Assembly (NCBI GenBank): GCA_016871335.1
Contig: VFZF01000007.1
Span: 97,767 to 161,766 of the forward strand
Source of the DNA: Acidimicrobiia bacterium
GTDB taxonomy: Bacteria > Acidobacteriota > Vicinamibacteria > Vicinamibacterales > SCN-69-37
Reading direction: 5' to 3'
DNA length: 64,000 nucleotides
Positions 54,536-61,099 of the stretch are shown piece by piece (position 1 is the first letter of the stretch; every line of letters starts with the position of its first letter). A program made the position numbers and the translations under genes. Below the pieces are notes generated by a model. It saw nothing but the letters and a program-made list of their open reading frames with translations. It had not been told where the DNA came from and did no database searches.

Positions 54536-57072
54536 TTTTGTTGCCGGAAGAACTCGCCGATGTACAGCGCCACAGCCATCATCTCATCCTCCGACAGCCG
54601 CGACGACCACGACGCCATCATCGTGCCTTCCACCCCGTCACGGATGGTCTGCACGGCGTTCGCGGACTTCTGCTGGCGGAAATTGGTGGGCGGCACGGTC
54701 AACTGGTGGGCCGCCCATCCATCCCCGGCGCCGCTCGCGCCGTGGCACTGCGCGCAGTTCTCGGCATACACGCGCGCGCCAACCACGCGCTGGTCGCCGG
54801 TCGGGCCGATGAGGTCGTGTTTTGTCTCGTTCGCGGCGAGGCCGACGCGTGGGATGAAGGCCACAAGCGCCGAAAGCTCCCTGGGTGACAGGTCGCGCCA
54901 GGCCGGCATCGACGTGCCCGGCACGCCGTGCCAGAGCGCTTCAGCCAGCCGTACGTCTGTGTACCAGTGCGCGCGGAGATTTGCAGGTCTGGGAATAAGC
55001 GCCATCGCGGCCGGGCCCTCACCCTGCCCGGTCTCGCCGTGGCAGGTCACACAGTAGCGGCCATACAACTGCGCACCCAGCACGGCGTCGCCAGCGTGTG
55101 GCAGCACCGGCACCTCGCCGGTACGTCGTGGCCGTGCGGGATGTGCATTCAGCGCCTGCGTGGCGCCGCCCTCGGCGAGTTCGCGCGCGCGACCAAGTGT
55201 TTCCAGATACGCAACCAGGTCCCGCGCTTCCTGCCGTGGTGCTGTCGCCGCGCCATCAAAGAGGTGACGATAGGCAGGCATCACGGACTCGGCGACCACA
55301 AGCCTGGGGTCATACAAATGCGCGAGATGCCAGTCCTCCGACCGCGTGCCGCCGGTTCTTGACAGATCCGGACCGATGCGTCGCGTGCCCAGCATGTGTG
55401 GGTAGTCGCGTCTGCCTTCCCACGCCAGCGACGGCGCGCCAAACCTTGCTTCGTCCGCCGCGGTGAACCGAATCTGCTGCGTATGGCAGTAACTGCACCC
55501 TTCACGCGCGTAGATATCGCGGCCACGCGTTTCTGTCGCCGTGAGGGCGATTGTCACCTCGGGCCCAAGATCGCGCGACTGCTGCTCCAACGCGCGCCCC
55601 GGCCACACCCCCAACGACACCACCGACAACACAAAAAACCCGACGCCAGCGACGAACGCCGACAGATATGCCATTCGATGTACGTAGGGCCCGCTGGTTT
55701 GTAGCGGGCCGCCATGGGACCCGCTGGTCTGTAGCGGTTGTACGTAGGGCCCGCTGGTCTGTAGCGGGCCAGTCAATAACCCCTGCAACAAATCCAGGAA
55801 TCCGCCAAGGATCAACAGCCCCGTCGCTGAGCGTGTGATCCACGCGTGTTCTGATGCAACGACCGAGTCGATCCATGGCGCGCCGGATTGCCAGAGCTGC
55901 GCCTGAATGAGTCCGGCGACGGTAAGGTCGATCACCATCAGCAGGACGCCCGCAAAGAGCCACCAGTAGGCGCGGTTGATGGCCTTCGCGTTGAAGCGCA
56001 CACCGGGCGTGTGTTCCCACGCGTGCACCAGACCGCCGGCGGCTGCAAAGGTCGCAAAACCCAGCATTGCCAGATGGGAGTGCCCGATCACCCAGTCGGT
56101 GAAGTGCACGACCTGATTCACCGTCATGAACGCCTGCAGCGATCCCTGTACGCTCACGACGAGATAGAAGATCGTCGACATCACGACAAATCGCAGGCCG
56201 GCGTCTCTCGGAAACACACCGGCGCCACGCAACGACAGCAGCAGGTTGGCGACCACAAGGATCACCGTCAGTCCCAGCAGTGCCGACGCAGTGATCGCGG
56301 TGAACTGCGCGGGCATCGGAATGACCGAGTAGATGTAGTGATGAGTGCCGTTGAGCGGATACAGGAAGAACAACAACCAGAATCCGAGCATCGACAGCGA
56401 GTGGCTGTAGATGGGCTTTCCTGTGGCGGCTGGAATCACGAAATAGAGAATCGCCAGCGCCAGTGGCGTGACAAACAACCCGACCGCGTCGTGTATCCAC
56501 AACCCGCTGAAGGCCGCGCCGGCGGCTCCGGGCACAAACTCCGGCACGATGTTGCCCATCGGGTACGAGAGCAACGTAAACACCAACGCACCGATCACAT
56601 ACCAGCTCGAGACGTACAGCGATTCCAGACCACGGGCAAAAAACCCTGGCAGGAATTGGATGGCCGCGAGGATCAGGCCAACAACAACAAACGCATCAAC
56701 GACGAGCGGGAACTCGGCCCATTCAAGAGGCTGGCTGACGCCGGCGAGCACAAGCACCCAGCCAGGCACCATGACCGCGAGGTTCCACAATCCGAACAAC
56801 CACCAGCCCAATCGTTCACTGGTGACGGACCGGCCGGTCAGTCTCGGGACGGCGTAATAGAGGAAGGCAAAAAACGCATTGGCGAGCCAGCCGAGCATGA
56901 TGCCCTGCGTGTGGGCATATCGAATGCGTCCCCAGCTGAGCGCGGGGGTTCCGGCGCCAAGGTCCGGCCACCACAGTTGAATGGAGGCAATCAGTCCGAA
57001 CGTGACTGACAGCAGCAGCGTCGCGAGCGCCGCGAGTCCGTGGGCGCGGACGAGGCGGGCCTCAGCACCCAT
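54532..57072 (-). CDS. Single-chain cbb3-type cytochrome c oxidase (CcoN-CcoO-CcoP-like fusion) with REP-derived linker
   Basis: 846 residues. Residues 1 to about 430 are CcoN with all metal ligands: RYAHTQGIMLGW, LWIHDAVGLF (CuB), FLYPLNGTHHYIY (cross-linked Tyr and the two CuB His) and VIGHSHLAMLGF (haem b3/b). Residues 435-464 are three ten-residue repeats (GPLQTSGPYV type) coded by REP-like elements. Then comes a helix and a CcoO-like domain (REGCSYCHTQQIRF, AESVMPAY), and two more haem c sites (YCVTCHGETGQG, NCAQCHGASGAG) like CcoP. This makes a terminal oxidase in one polypeptide. Confidence 0.85.
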   Translation of the reverse strand: MGAEARLVRAHGLAALATLLLSVTFGLIASIQLWWPDLGAGTPALSWGRIRYAHTQGIMLGWLANAFFAFLYYAVPRLTGRSVTSERLGWWLFGLWNLAVMVPGWVLVLAGVSQPLEWAEFPLVVDAFVVVGLILAAIQFLPGFFARGLESLYVSSWYVIGALVFTLLSYPMGNIVPEFVPGAAGAAFSGLWIHDAVGLFVTPLALAILYFVIPAATGKPIYSHSLSMLGFWLLFFLYPLNGTHHYIYSVIPMPAQFTAITASALLGLTVILVVANLLLSLRGAGVFPRDAGLRFVVMSTIFYLVVSVQGSLQAFMTVNQVVHFTDWVIGHSHLAMLGFATFAAAGGLVHAWEHTPGVRFNAKAINRAYWWLFAGVLLMVIDLTVAGLIQAQLWQSGAPWIDSVVASEHAWITRSATGLLILGGFLDLLQGLLTGPLQTSGPYVQPLQTSGSHGGPLQTSGPYVHRMAYLSAFVAGVGFFVLSVVSLGVWPGRALEQQSRDLGPEVTIALTATETRGRDIYAREGCSYCHTQQIRFTAADEARFGAPSLAWEGRRDYPHMLGTRRIGPDLSRTGGTRSEDWHLAHLYDPRLVVAESVMPAYRHLFDGAATAPRQEARDLVAYLETLGRARELAEGGATQALNAHPARPRRTGEVPVLPHAGDAVLGAQLYGRYCVTCHGETGQGEGPAAMALIPRPANLRAHWYTDVRLAEALWHGVPGTSMPAWRDLSPRELSALVAFIPRVGLAANETKHDLIGPTGDQRVVGARVYAENCAQCHGASGAGDGWAAHQLTVPPTNFRQQKSANAVQTIRDGVEGTMMASWSSRLSEDEMMAVALYIGEFFRQQK
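55681..55771. repeat. Three tandem REP-like units inside the oxidase gene
   Basis: Units at about 55685-55710, 55716-55738 and 55745-55770, 30 bp apart, with stem GGCCCGCT/AGCGGGCC (the middle one eroded) and loops GGTTTGT or GGTCTGT. The 30-bp period keeps the reading frame on the minus strand. Confidence 0.85.
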
Positions 57073-57078
57073 TCCCGG

Positions 57079-57723
57079 CTACCCGACGGTAATCAGGCAG
57101 TACCCGTATTCCTGGGCGCGCACGATGCCAACCACGCCGGCCGACATGATGTGCGCGTTCGCCACCATGTTCGATTCGAGTTCCTTGTAGACGGCCGCGC
57201 GATCGCCACCCTGACCCGCAATCGTTCCCGCGTACAACCCCGTGGCGAGGCCGCAGACGATGAAGTGGGCACCGCGAGCCGCAAGCCGGTCGAGGGGCGG
57301 TCGCTCGCCGGAGTTGAACGGATTGGTCGTGGGTGTCACGCCATCCTCAGGCTTGTACTCGGTGAGTTCGGTGAACACCGTGCCGTACTTCGCCCACATC
57401 GCATTGTTGAAGGCAAAGGCCGTGGCATCGTGCCGCAGGCACAACACAACGGCCATGTCGGCGTTCTCCAGCTGATACCCGGTACGACTCGCGTTGAAGA
57501 CGTTGTTGGAGTAGCCGATGCCCTGACTGGCGCCGGTCGGCGTGACCGAATCGAGCACCACACGATGTTTGCCGGGAATTTTGTCCAGCCACGCGTCAAT
57601 CGCATGCCGCGCCGGCACAAACGTCGTCGCGGCCGGGGCCTGCGCGGAGAGATCGGACGCGCCACCCACCATCAGGCCGGCGGTCGCCGCCCCCACACCC
57701 GTCAACAGCCTGCGTCGGTTCAT
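57079..57723 (-). CDS. Exported DsrE/DsrF-like protein
   Basis: 214 residues, signal MNRRRLLTGVGAATAGLMVG. The core (VVLCLRHDATAFAFNNAMWA then LAARGAHFIVCGLATG) matches the DsrE-like fold with its single conserved Cys after the fourth strand. Cytoplasmic DsrE proteins carry sulfur; exported homologues are uncharacterised. It is 6 bp upstream of the oxidase gene, giving a possible sulfur-to-oxygen electron route with the TsdA-like cytochrome (inference). Confidence 0.65.
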   Translation of the reverse strand: MNRRRLLTGVGAATAGLMVGGASDLSAQAPAATTFVPARHAIDAWLDKIPGKHRVVLDSVTPTGASQGIGYSNNVFNASRTGYQLENADMAVVLCLRHDATAFAFNNAMWAKYGTVFTELTEYKPEDGVTPTTNPFNSGERPPLDRLAARGAHFIVCGLATGLYAGTIAGQGGDRAAVYKELESNMVANAHIMSAGVVGIVRAQEYGYCLITVG

Positions 57724-57732
57724 GCGGGGATT

Positions 57733-58329
57733 CTACCGCACCGTGATGGTCTTGATGACCGGCGGCGTCAGGGGACGCTCGCCCCCCATCTCAGTCGGCA
57801 TTCCGGCAATCCGGTCCACCACGTCCATGCCCGCGGTCACCCGCGCAAAGATCACGTAGTCCGGCTGCAGCGGATACGTCTCGTGCATGATGAAAAACTG
57901 GCTGCCGTTGGTGTTCCGGCCGGAATTGGCCATGGCGACGATCCCACGCCGATAGCCATCCCGATACAGCTGCGAGTCCCGATTGATTTCGTCCGGAAAC
58001 GACCCGCCCCAGGCGCTCTCGCCACCCATCCCGTTGCCCAGGGGGTCGCCCCCCTGGATCATGAATCCACGCACGACGCGATGAAGCATGAGGCCGTCGT
58101 AGTACTGATGCTCGGCAAGCAACCTGAAATTTTCAACGGCACGGGGCGCGTCCGCCTCGAGGAACTCGATCTCGATCGGGCCCGCGTTCGTCTCAATCAC
58201 AGCGGTCTTGCCACCGGAGCTCTTGGCTCCCGCAGGCACTTTCGGATTGCCGTCCGGGGTGGCATTACACGCAGCCGCAACCAGGGCAGCTACACAGACG
58301 ACGACGCGGGAGATTTTCGAAGTGAGCAC
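57733..58329 (-). CDS. Lipoprotein cyclophilin-type peptidyl-prolyl isomerase
   Basis: 198 residues from GTG 58329 with lipobox LVAAAC. The cyclophilin core is complete: FHRVVRG-type LMLHRVVRGFMIQGGDP, GSQFFIM and the late FARVTAGMDVVDRI. It would help fold periplasmic or outer-membrane proteins. TATTCT on this strand is exactly seven bases before the GTG. Confidence 0.9.
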   Translation of the reverse strand: MLTSKISRVVVCVAALVAAACNATPDGNPKVPAGAKSSGGKTAVIETNAGPIEIEFLEADAPRAVENFRLLAEHQYYDGLMLHRVVRGFMIQGGDPLGNGMGGESAWGGSFPDEINRDSQLYRDGYRRGIVAMANSGRNTNGSQFFIMHETYPLQPDYVIFARVTAGMDVVDRIAGMPTEMGGERPLTPPVIKTITVR

Positions 58330-58341
58330 GTCATGAGAATA
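58330..58341 (-). promoter_or_regulatory. -10 box of a leaderless transcript (cyclophilin)
   Basis: TATTCT (58341-58336, minus strand), then CATGAC and the GTG at 58329; spacing from last T is seven bases. Confidence 0.55.
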
Positions 58342-58481
58342 AGCGATCTGAAGGAGCACGATAAGATGGCCCGTCCCGCATGAAGGATCTGACCACCGGC
58401 CTCGATTTTCGCCAACACCACCAGACGTTCGATGGCTTCGTCGAGCGAGGCCGACGCCGACGAAGCCCACCCTGCTTGTCG

Positions 58482-58680
58482 GACCCGACCAACCACTTGC
58501 GTCGCAGCTCCGCGTCAACGAGTTCGTGGGGAACAACCCGGCCGGCTCCGATGGCTTGGGTGACGTACAGCTGATGCTGCACGTCTTCGATCGTGCAGTC
58601 GTTCGGAAGGCGCTCAAGAAACGGCCAGGACGTCTCGCCGACGCGGCCGAGGTTTCTGGTACGCGAATCGAACGGCCCTG
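58482..58680 (-). pseudogene. Decayed antitoxin-like cassette gene
   Basis: A minus-strand reading gives RLPNDCTIEDVQHQLYVTQA then GAGRVVPHELVDAELRRKW, the pattern of small proteins of the type IEDVxYxLYV...GRxxxHEEV...RRKW that precede RelE/ParE toxins. No start codon fits, and the frame is lost after KWLVGS; a different frame then gives ASLDEAIERLVVLAK. It lies directly before an attC-like site and is probably the wreck of a toxin-antitoxin cassette. Confidence 0.4.
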
Positions 58681-58694
58681 ACGGCCATTCAGCA

Positions 58695-58768
58695 GCCTAA
58701 CGCCCGGCATCAGCCGCGGCGGCGCTCATTCTGACACGCGCCGCTGTCGGCTGCAGGCCGAGTTGGGC
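58695..58768 (+). other. attC-like integron recombination site (1)
   Basis: R'' box GCCTAAC (58695-58701, RYYYAAC) and R' box GTTGGGC (58762-58768, GTTRRRY) pair fully with one G-T pair. Inside, CCGGCATCAGCCG pairs with CGGCTGCAGGCCG around an unpaired base, and GCGGCG faces CGCCGC. Imperfect pairing with an extra base is the attC signature. Length 74 bp. Confidence 0.65.
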
Positions 58769-58785
58769 CGCCCTTCCGGCTTGGG

Positions 58786-58797
58786 TATACTGCGGGC
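58786..58797 (+). promoter_or_regulatory. -10 box of a leaderless transcript (antitoxin)
   Basis: TATACT at 58786-58791, then GCGGGC and ATG at 58798: last T to start codon is seven bases. It lies just inside the cassette after attC site 1. Confidence 0.6.
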
Positions 58798-59016
58798 ATG
58801 ACTCGAAGCTTGACGGCGGCCATTGAGAGGCTGGAGGCCCTGCCGCCGGACGAGCAGGACCGCGTCGCTACCTGGCTCCTCGATGAGCTCACGGACGAGG
58901 CCAAGTGGGCGGAGCAGTTTGCAGCTTCGCAGGACCTGCTTGCGGAGCTGGGCAAGGAAGCACTGGCGGATCACGCAGCGGGCCGCACCCGCCCGCTTGA
59001 CCCCGGCAAGTTGTGA
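58798..59016 (+). CDS. Antitoxin of a RelE/ParE-type module
   Basis: 72 residues: LTAAIERLEALPPDEQDRVA, then TWLLDELTDEAKW and LGKEALADHAAGRTRPLDPG. This Leu/Glu-rich helical protein with the GRTRPLDP end is a recurrent partner of RelE-like toxins. It overlaps the toxin start by GTGA. The pair stands between two attC-like sites, as is typical for integron cassettes, where such modules stabilise the array. Confidence 0.78.
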   Translation: MTRSLTAAIERLEALPPDEQDRVATWLLDELTDEAKWAEQFAASQDLLAELGKEALADHAAGRTRPLDPGKL

Positions 59017-59285
59017 CATCCAAGACGACGCCGCGCTTCTGGGCGGCGTTCAACGCGCTTCCGCAGGACGTGCAAGACCATGCCAAGAAGGCGTACAGCC
59101 TATTCAGCGCTGACCCTCGGCACCCGAGCCTTCAGTTCAAGAAGGTCCACGCCACAGAACCGATCTACTCCGCTCGAATCAGCGGCGGCTATCGAGCGGT
59201 CGGTCGGCTTGATGGCGATCTCGTGCTCTGGTTCTGGATTGGTGGTCATGATGAATACGACCGGCTTCTCAAGTCTTCGAAGTAG
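59013..59285 (+). CDS. RelE/ParE-superfamily toxin
   Basis: 90 residues from GTG 59013: FWAAFNALPQDVQDHAKKAY, HPSLQFKKVHATEPIYSARI and GGYRAVGRLDGDLVLWFWIG, then HDEYDRLL. The HPSL/KK/YRA..WFWIGxHdEY pattern is that of RelE-like mRNA interferase-fold toxins. It appears complete. The stop is ten bases before the second attC-like site. Confidence 0.8.
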   Translation: MTSKTTPRFWAAFNALPQDVQDHAKKAYSLFSADPRHPSLQFKKVHATEPIYSARISGGYRAVGRLDGDLVLWFWIGGHDEYDRLLKSSK

Positions 59286-59294
59286 ATCTTGTCG

Positions 59295-59364
59295 GCCCAA
59301 CGTTGCAAATGAGCCGCGCGACGCTGACCTTCAGCGGCGCGTCGGCTCCATTTGCGTGTTCGGC
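59295..59364 (+). other. attC-like integron recombination site (2)
   Basis: R'' GCCCAAC (59295-59301) and R' GTTCGGC (59358-59364, one change from GTTRRRY) enclose GCAAATGAGCCG facing CGGCTCCATTTGC. These arms are identical except for one extra base on the right arm, the classic extrahelical position of attC. A GC-rich inner stem CGCGACGC/GCGGCGCG completes it. Confidence 0.7.
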
Positions 59365-59381
59365 AGCGAGTTGGCAAGTGT

Positions 59382-59558
59382 TCAGGACGCCTGTCGGACC
59401 GCCTTCGCCTTCCGCGAAGGAAGCCGGAAGGTCTTCGTGCCACTTTCGACCTGCCGGGCCTTGGCTGCCTCGGCGATCTTGCGAATGTCGTCATCGGACG
59501 CGCGCGAGAGAACCTTGCGGACGGCGTGGATCTCGTCAACGATCGGATCGGATTCCAT
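59382..59558 (-). CDS. Small antitoxin-like partner of a PIN toxin (58 aa)
   Basis: MESDPIVDEIHAVRKVLSRA, then DDIRKIAEAAKARQVESGTK and TFRLPSRKAKAVRQAS. The start MxxDPIVxEIxxVR and the basic tail are typical of short proteins encoded directly after PIN genes of the IETSxVSYL type. It begins 6 bp after the PIN stop. Its partner carries a nonsense codon. Confidence 0.6.
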   Translation of the reverse strand: MESDPIVDEIHAVRKVLSRASDDDIRKIAEAAKARQVESGTKTFRLPSRKAKAVRQAS

Positions 59559-59563
59559 GGCGT

Positions 59564-60034
59564 CTACTCCTCTGGCAATTCAAGAGGCATGCAAATCGTC
59601 GGCGGCTCGAAGCCACCGGCCCGGCACAGTTCCTCAATCTTGCCACGCAAGGTGGCATTGGCGATATGCCGACAATTCCAGGTCAACAGGTAGTCCATCC
59701 CGTGAACAGCTGCCGTCGCGACATGAAGTGCGTCGATCCGGGCCTGCGAAGGCAGACCACCGCCGACAATGAGCCGCTGAGCCAAAACGATCGCGTCTTC
59801 CGTGACCTCGAGAACGGTCATATCCATGAGCGTCGCGAGCCGACTGGCCGCCGCTTGGGCGTCGCCAGCCGCAGCTTCGTCAAGAACGAACTGCGAGACA
59901 TACAACTCCTAGGCTAGTCGGCTGGCCCACCAATCCCGCGTAACCTGTTGGTGTGCGGCCGACACGAGGTCTCGACTCGGCCGGGCGGCCAGGTAACTGA
60001 CCATCGAGGTCTCGATGTAGGCCTTGGGCTTCAT
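59564..60034 (-). pseudogene. PIN-domain toxin interrupted by an in-frame TAG
   Basis: From ATG 60034 the frame reads MKPKAYIETSMVSYLAARPS, then HQQVTRDWWASRLA, meets TAG at 59911-59909, and continues in the same frame with ELYVSQFVLDEAAAGDAQAA, ARIDALHVATAAVHGMDYLL and TWNCRHIANA. Both halves belong to one PIN protein of about 156 residues (first Asp position replaced by Glu in YIETS). A single nonsense codon separates them. A restart at TTG 59905 would lack the first catalytic segment. Confidence 0.75.
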
Positions 60035-60365
60035 GAGTTTCAATTCAGCTCGGTCCAATGATTGTCTGCCGCACTAGTATTGGAGTAGACCGCTCCACGA
60101 GCCCCCGCAGCTATCCACGGTTTCCGCTCGCAGCCCTCTCCCCTATCTCGTTGACCCGGGACATGATAGCCGCATTCAGCGAACAGGCTCGACGAGTGGT
60201 TGGCTGCAAGGCCGGTGGATAACTGCGGAGCGGCTGCAGCCAACCACCGTGCCCCGAAACACGGCGATTGGGGCAAGCCGTTGCAGCAGCGGGACTTGGC
60301 GCGGTGACCAGAAATCCTCTTGCCGTGGATGGCTGCGGCCAGTTCACAGCCATCCACTTTCATCC
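60035..60365. other. Intergenic stretch with two perfect inverted repeats
   Basis: No gene is supported here. TGGTTGGCTGCA (60197-60208) faces TGCAGCCAACCA (60235-60246). GTGGATGGCTG (60325-60335) faces CAGCCATCCAC (60347-60357), the latter just after the IntI relic and possibly its terminator. They have GTT...AAC polarity, opposite to attC. Confidence 0.5.
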
Positions 60366-60557
60366 TCACATCCGATCAATCGGACTCCGCACGCCAAGCC
60401 CGCCACGGTTGAGCACATGCGTATAAATCATCGTCGTCGACACATCCGCATGCCCCAGCAACTCCTGCACCGTCTTCACATCAACCGTCGACAACACCAC
60501 GGGCACCCGATGAGGCGTCCTAGCCCGCGGCGGTGGCGCGATCTCGCCCAGGTCCAT
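60366..60557 (-). pseudogene. C-terminal relic of an IntI-type integron integrase
   Basis: [20 protein letters not shown] then [19 protein letters not shown] is the C-terminal end of integron integrases: the GH and TMIYTHV segment hold the last His and the nucleophilic Tyr, and GGxGVRSP is an IntI-specific ending. Only about 43 residues align; the N-terminal and patch regions and the earlier Arg/Lys/His residues are gone, and the codons before VLSTVD are unrelated. It lies at the edge of the attC-like array. Confidence 0.72.
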
Positions 60558-60626
60558 GCCATCGTCGTCGAAGATGTATCAAGCAGCACGCACAACAGCG
60601 CAACAGCCGCGTTCCGTGACAGTCGT

Positions 60627-60857
60627 CGGACGAACGCGACGGTTGGTCGTCAGGCCGACTCGGAGGAGGCGAATCAAATGCACGAAACCTGCGTCGGAGT
60701 CGTCAGACAGTCAACGTGGGGCTGGGGGTCCCCACGTGATCTGACAGCCAGACAAACCGACGGAGGTGCAGGTTTCGAGCCTGCGACGCGGAGGCCGGAC
60801 GACCAACCGTCGCGTTCATCCGCCGTTTAGTGGCGCGCTCCAAACCAGCGCGCCCTA
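60627..60857. repeat. Long imperfect inverted repeat joined to a REP-like hairpin (copy E)
   Basis: CGGACGAACGCGACGGTTGG (then TCGTC) at 60628-60651 faces GACGACCAACCGTCGCGTTC at 60798-60817. Further in, CGAAACCTGC faces GCAGGTTTCG, and AACGTGGGG faces CCCCACGT at the centre. The right arm contains the block shared with copy C (60780-60804). The REP-like unit GGCGCGCT-CCAAACC-AGCGCGCC plus CTA follows at 60832-60857. No coding sense is seen. Confidence 0.7.
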
Positions 60858-60862
60858 CGTAC

Positions 60863-61054
60863 TTACTTCTGGCGCCAGTATTGGAACTCGTGCTCGTAGC
60901 AGCTGCCCTCGAGATCGACTACTTTGGTCTCGAAGTACCGCTGCGCATCCGCAATGGCCTTGTTGTAGATGCTGGGCCCGATCTCTTTCAAACAGAAGTC
61001 AAGCAGCATCGTCGCCTTCAGGTCGCCGATGTCCTGGCCCATGTGTTCAGCCAC
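60863..61054 (-). CDS. DUF2164-family protein, N-terminally truncated
   Basis: 63 residues from GTG 61054: MGQDIGDLKATMLLDFCLKE, then IGPSIYNKAIADAQRYFETK and DLEGSCYEHEFQYW, a clear DUF2164 match. Family members are about 80 residues; the first 15 to 20 are missing. In-frame codons upstream (REFLVAEHMG) still look like the family, then the REP-like element at 61067 begins and carries stop codons. Confidence 0.75.
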   Translation of the reverse strand: MAEHMGQDIGDLKATMLLDFCLKEIGPSIYNKAIADAQRYFETKVVDLEGSCYEHEFQYWRQK

Positions 61055-61066
61055 AAGGAACTCTCT

Positions 61067-61092
61067 GGCCCGCTCACGTTCAGCGGGCCCTG
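61067..61092. repeat. REP-like hairpin at the truncated DUF2164 start
   Basis: GGCCCGCT-CACGTTC-AGCGGGCC then CTG. Its left end abuts the surviving DUF2164 codons and its right end is eight bases from the stop of the amidohydrolase gene. Confidence 0.8.
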
Positions 61093-61099
61093 CGAGCGC

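Noticed and set aside
60197..60246. Palindrome TGGTTGGCTGCA/TGCAGCCAACCA as an attC site
   Set aside because: Polarity is GTT...AAC, whereas attC reads AAC...GTT, and no extrahelical base is seen.
60040..60369. 109-codon minus-strand frame after the IntI relic
   Set aside because: No ribosome site, no domain, and the frame spans two perfect inverted repeats.
60767..60785. tRNA T-arm-like GCAGG-TTTCGAG-CCTGC
   Set aside because: The loop is shifted by one base from TTCRANY and no acceptor, D or anticodon arms fit around it. It is part of the long inverted repeat.
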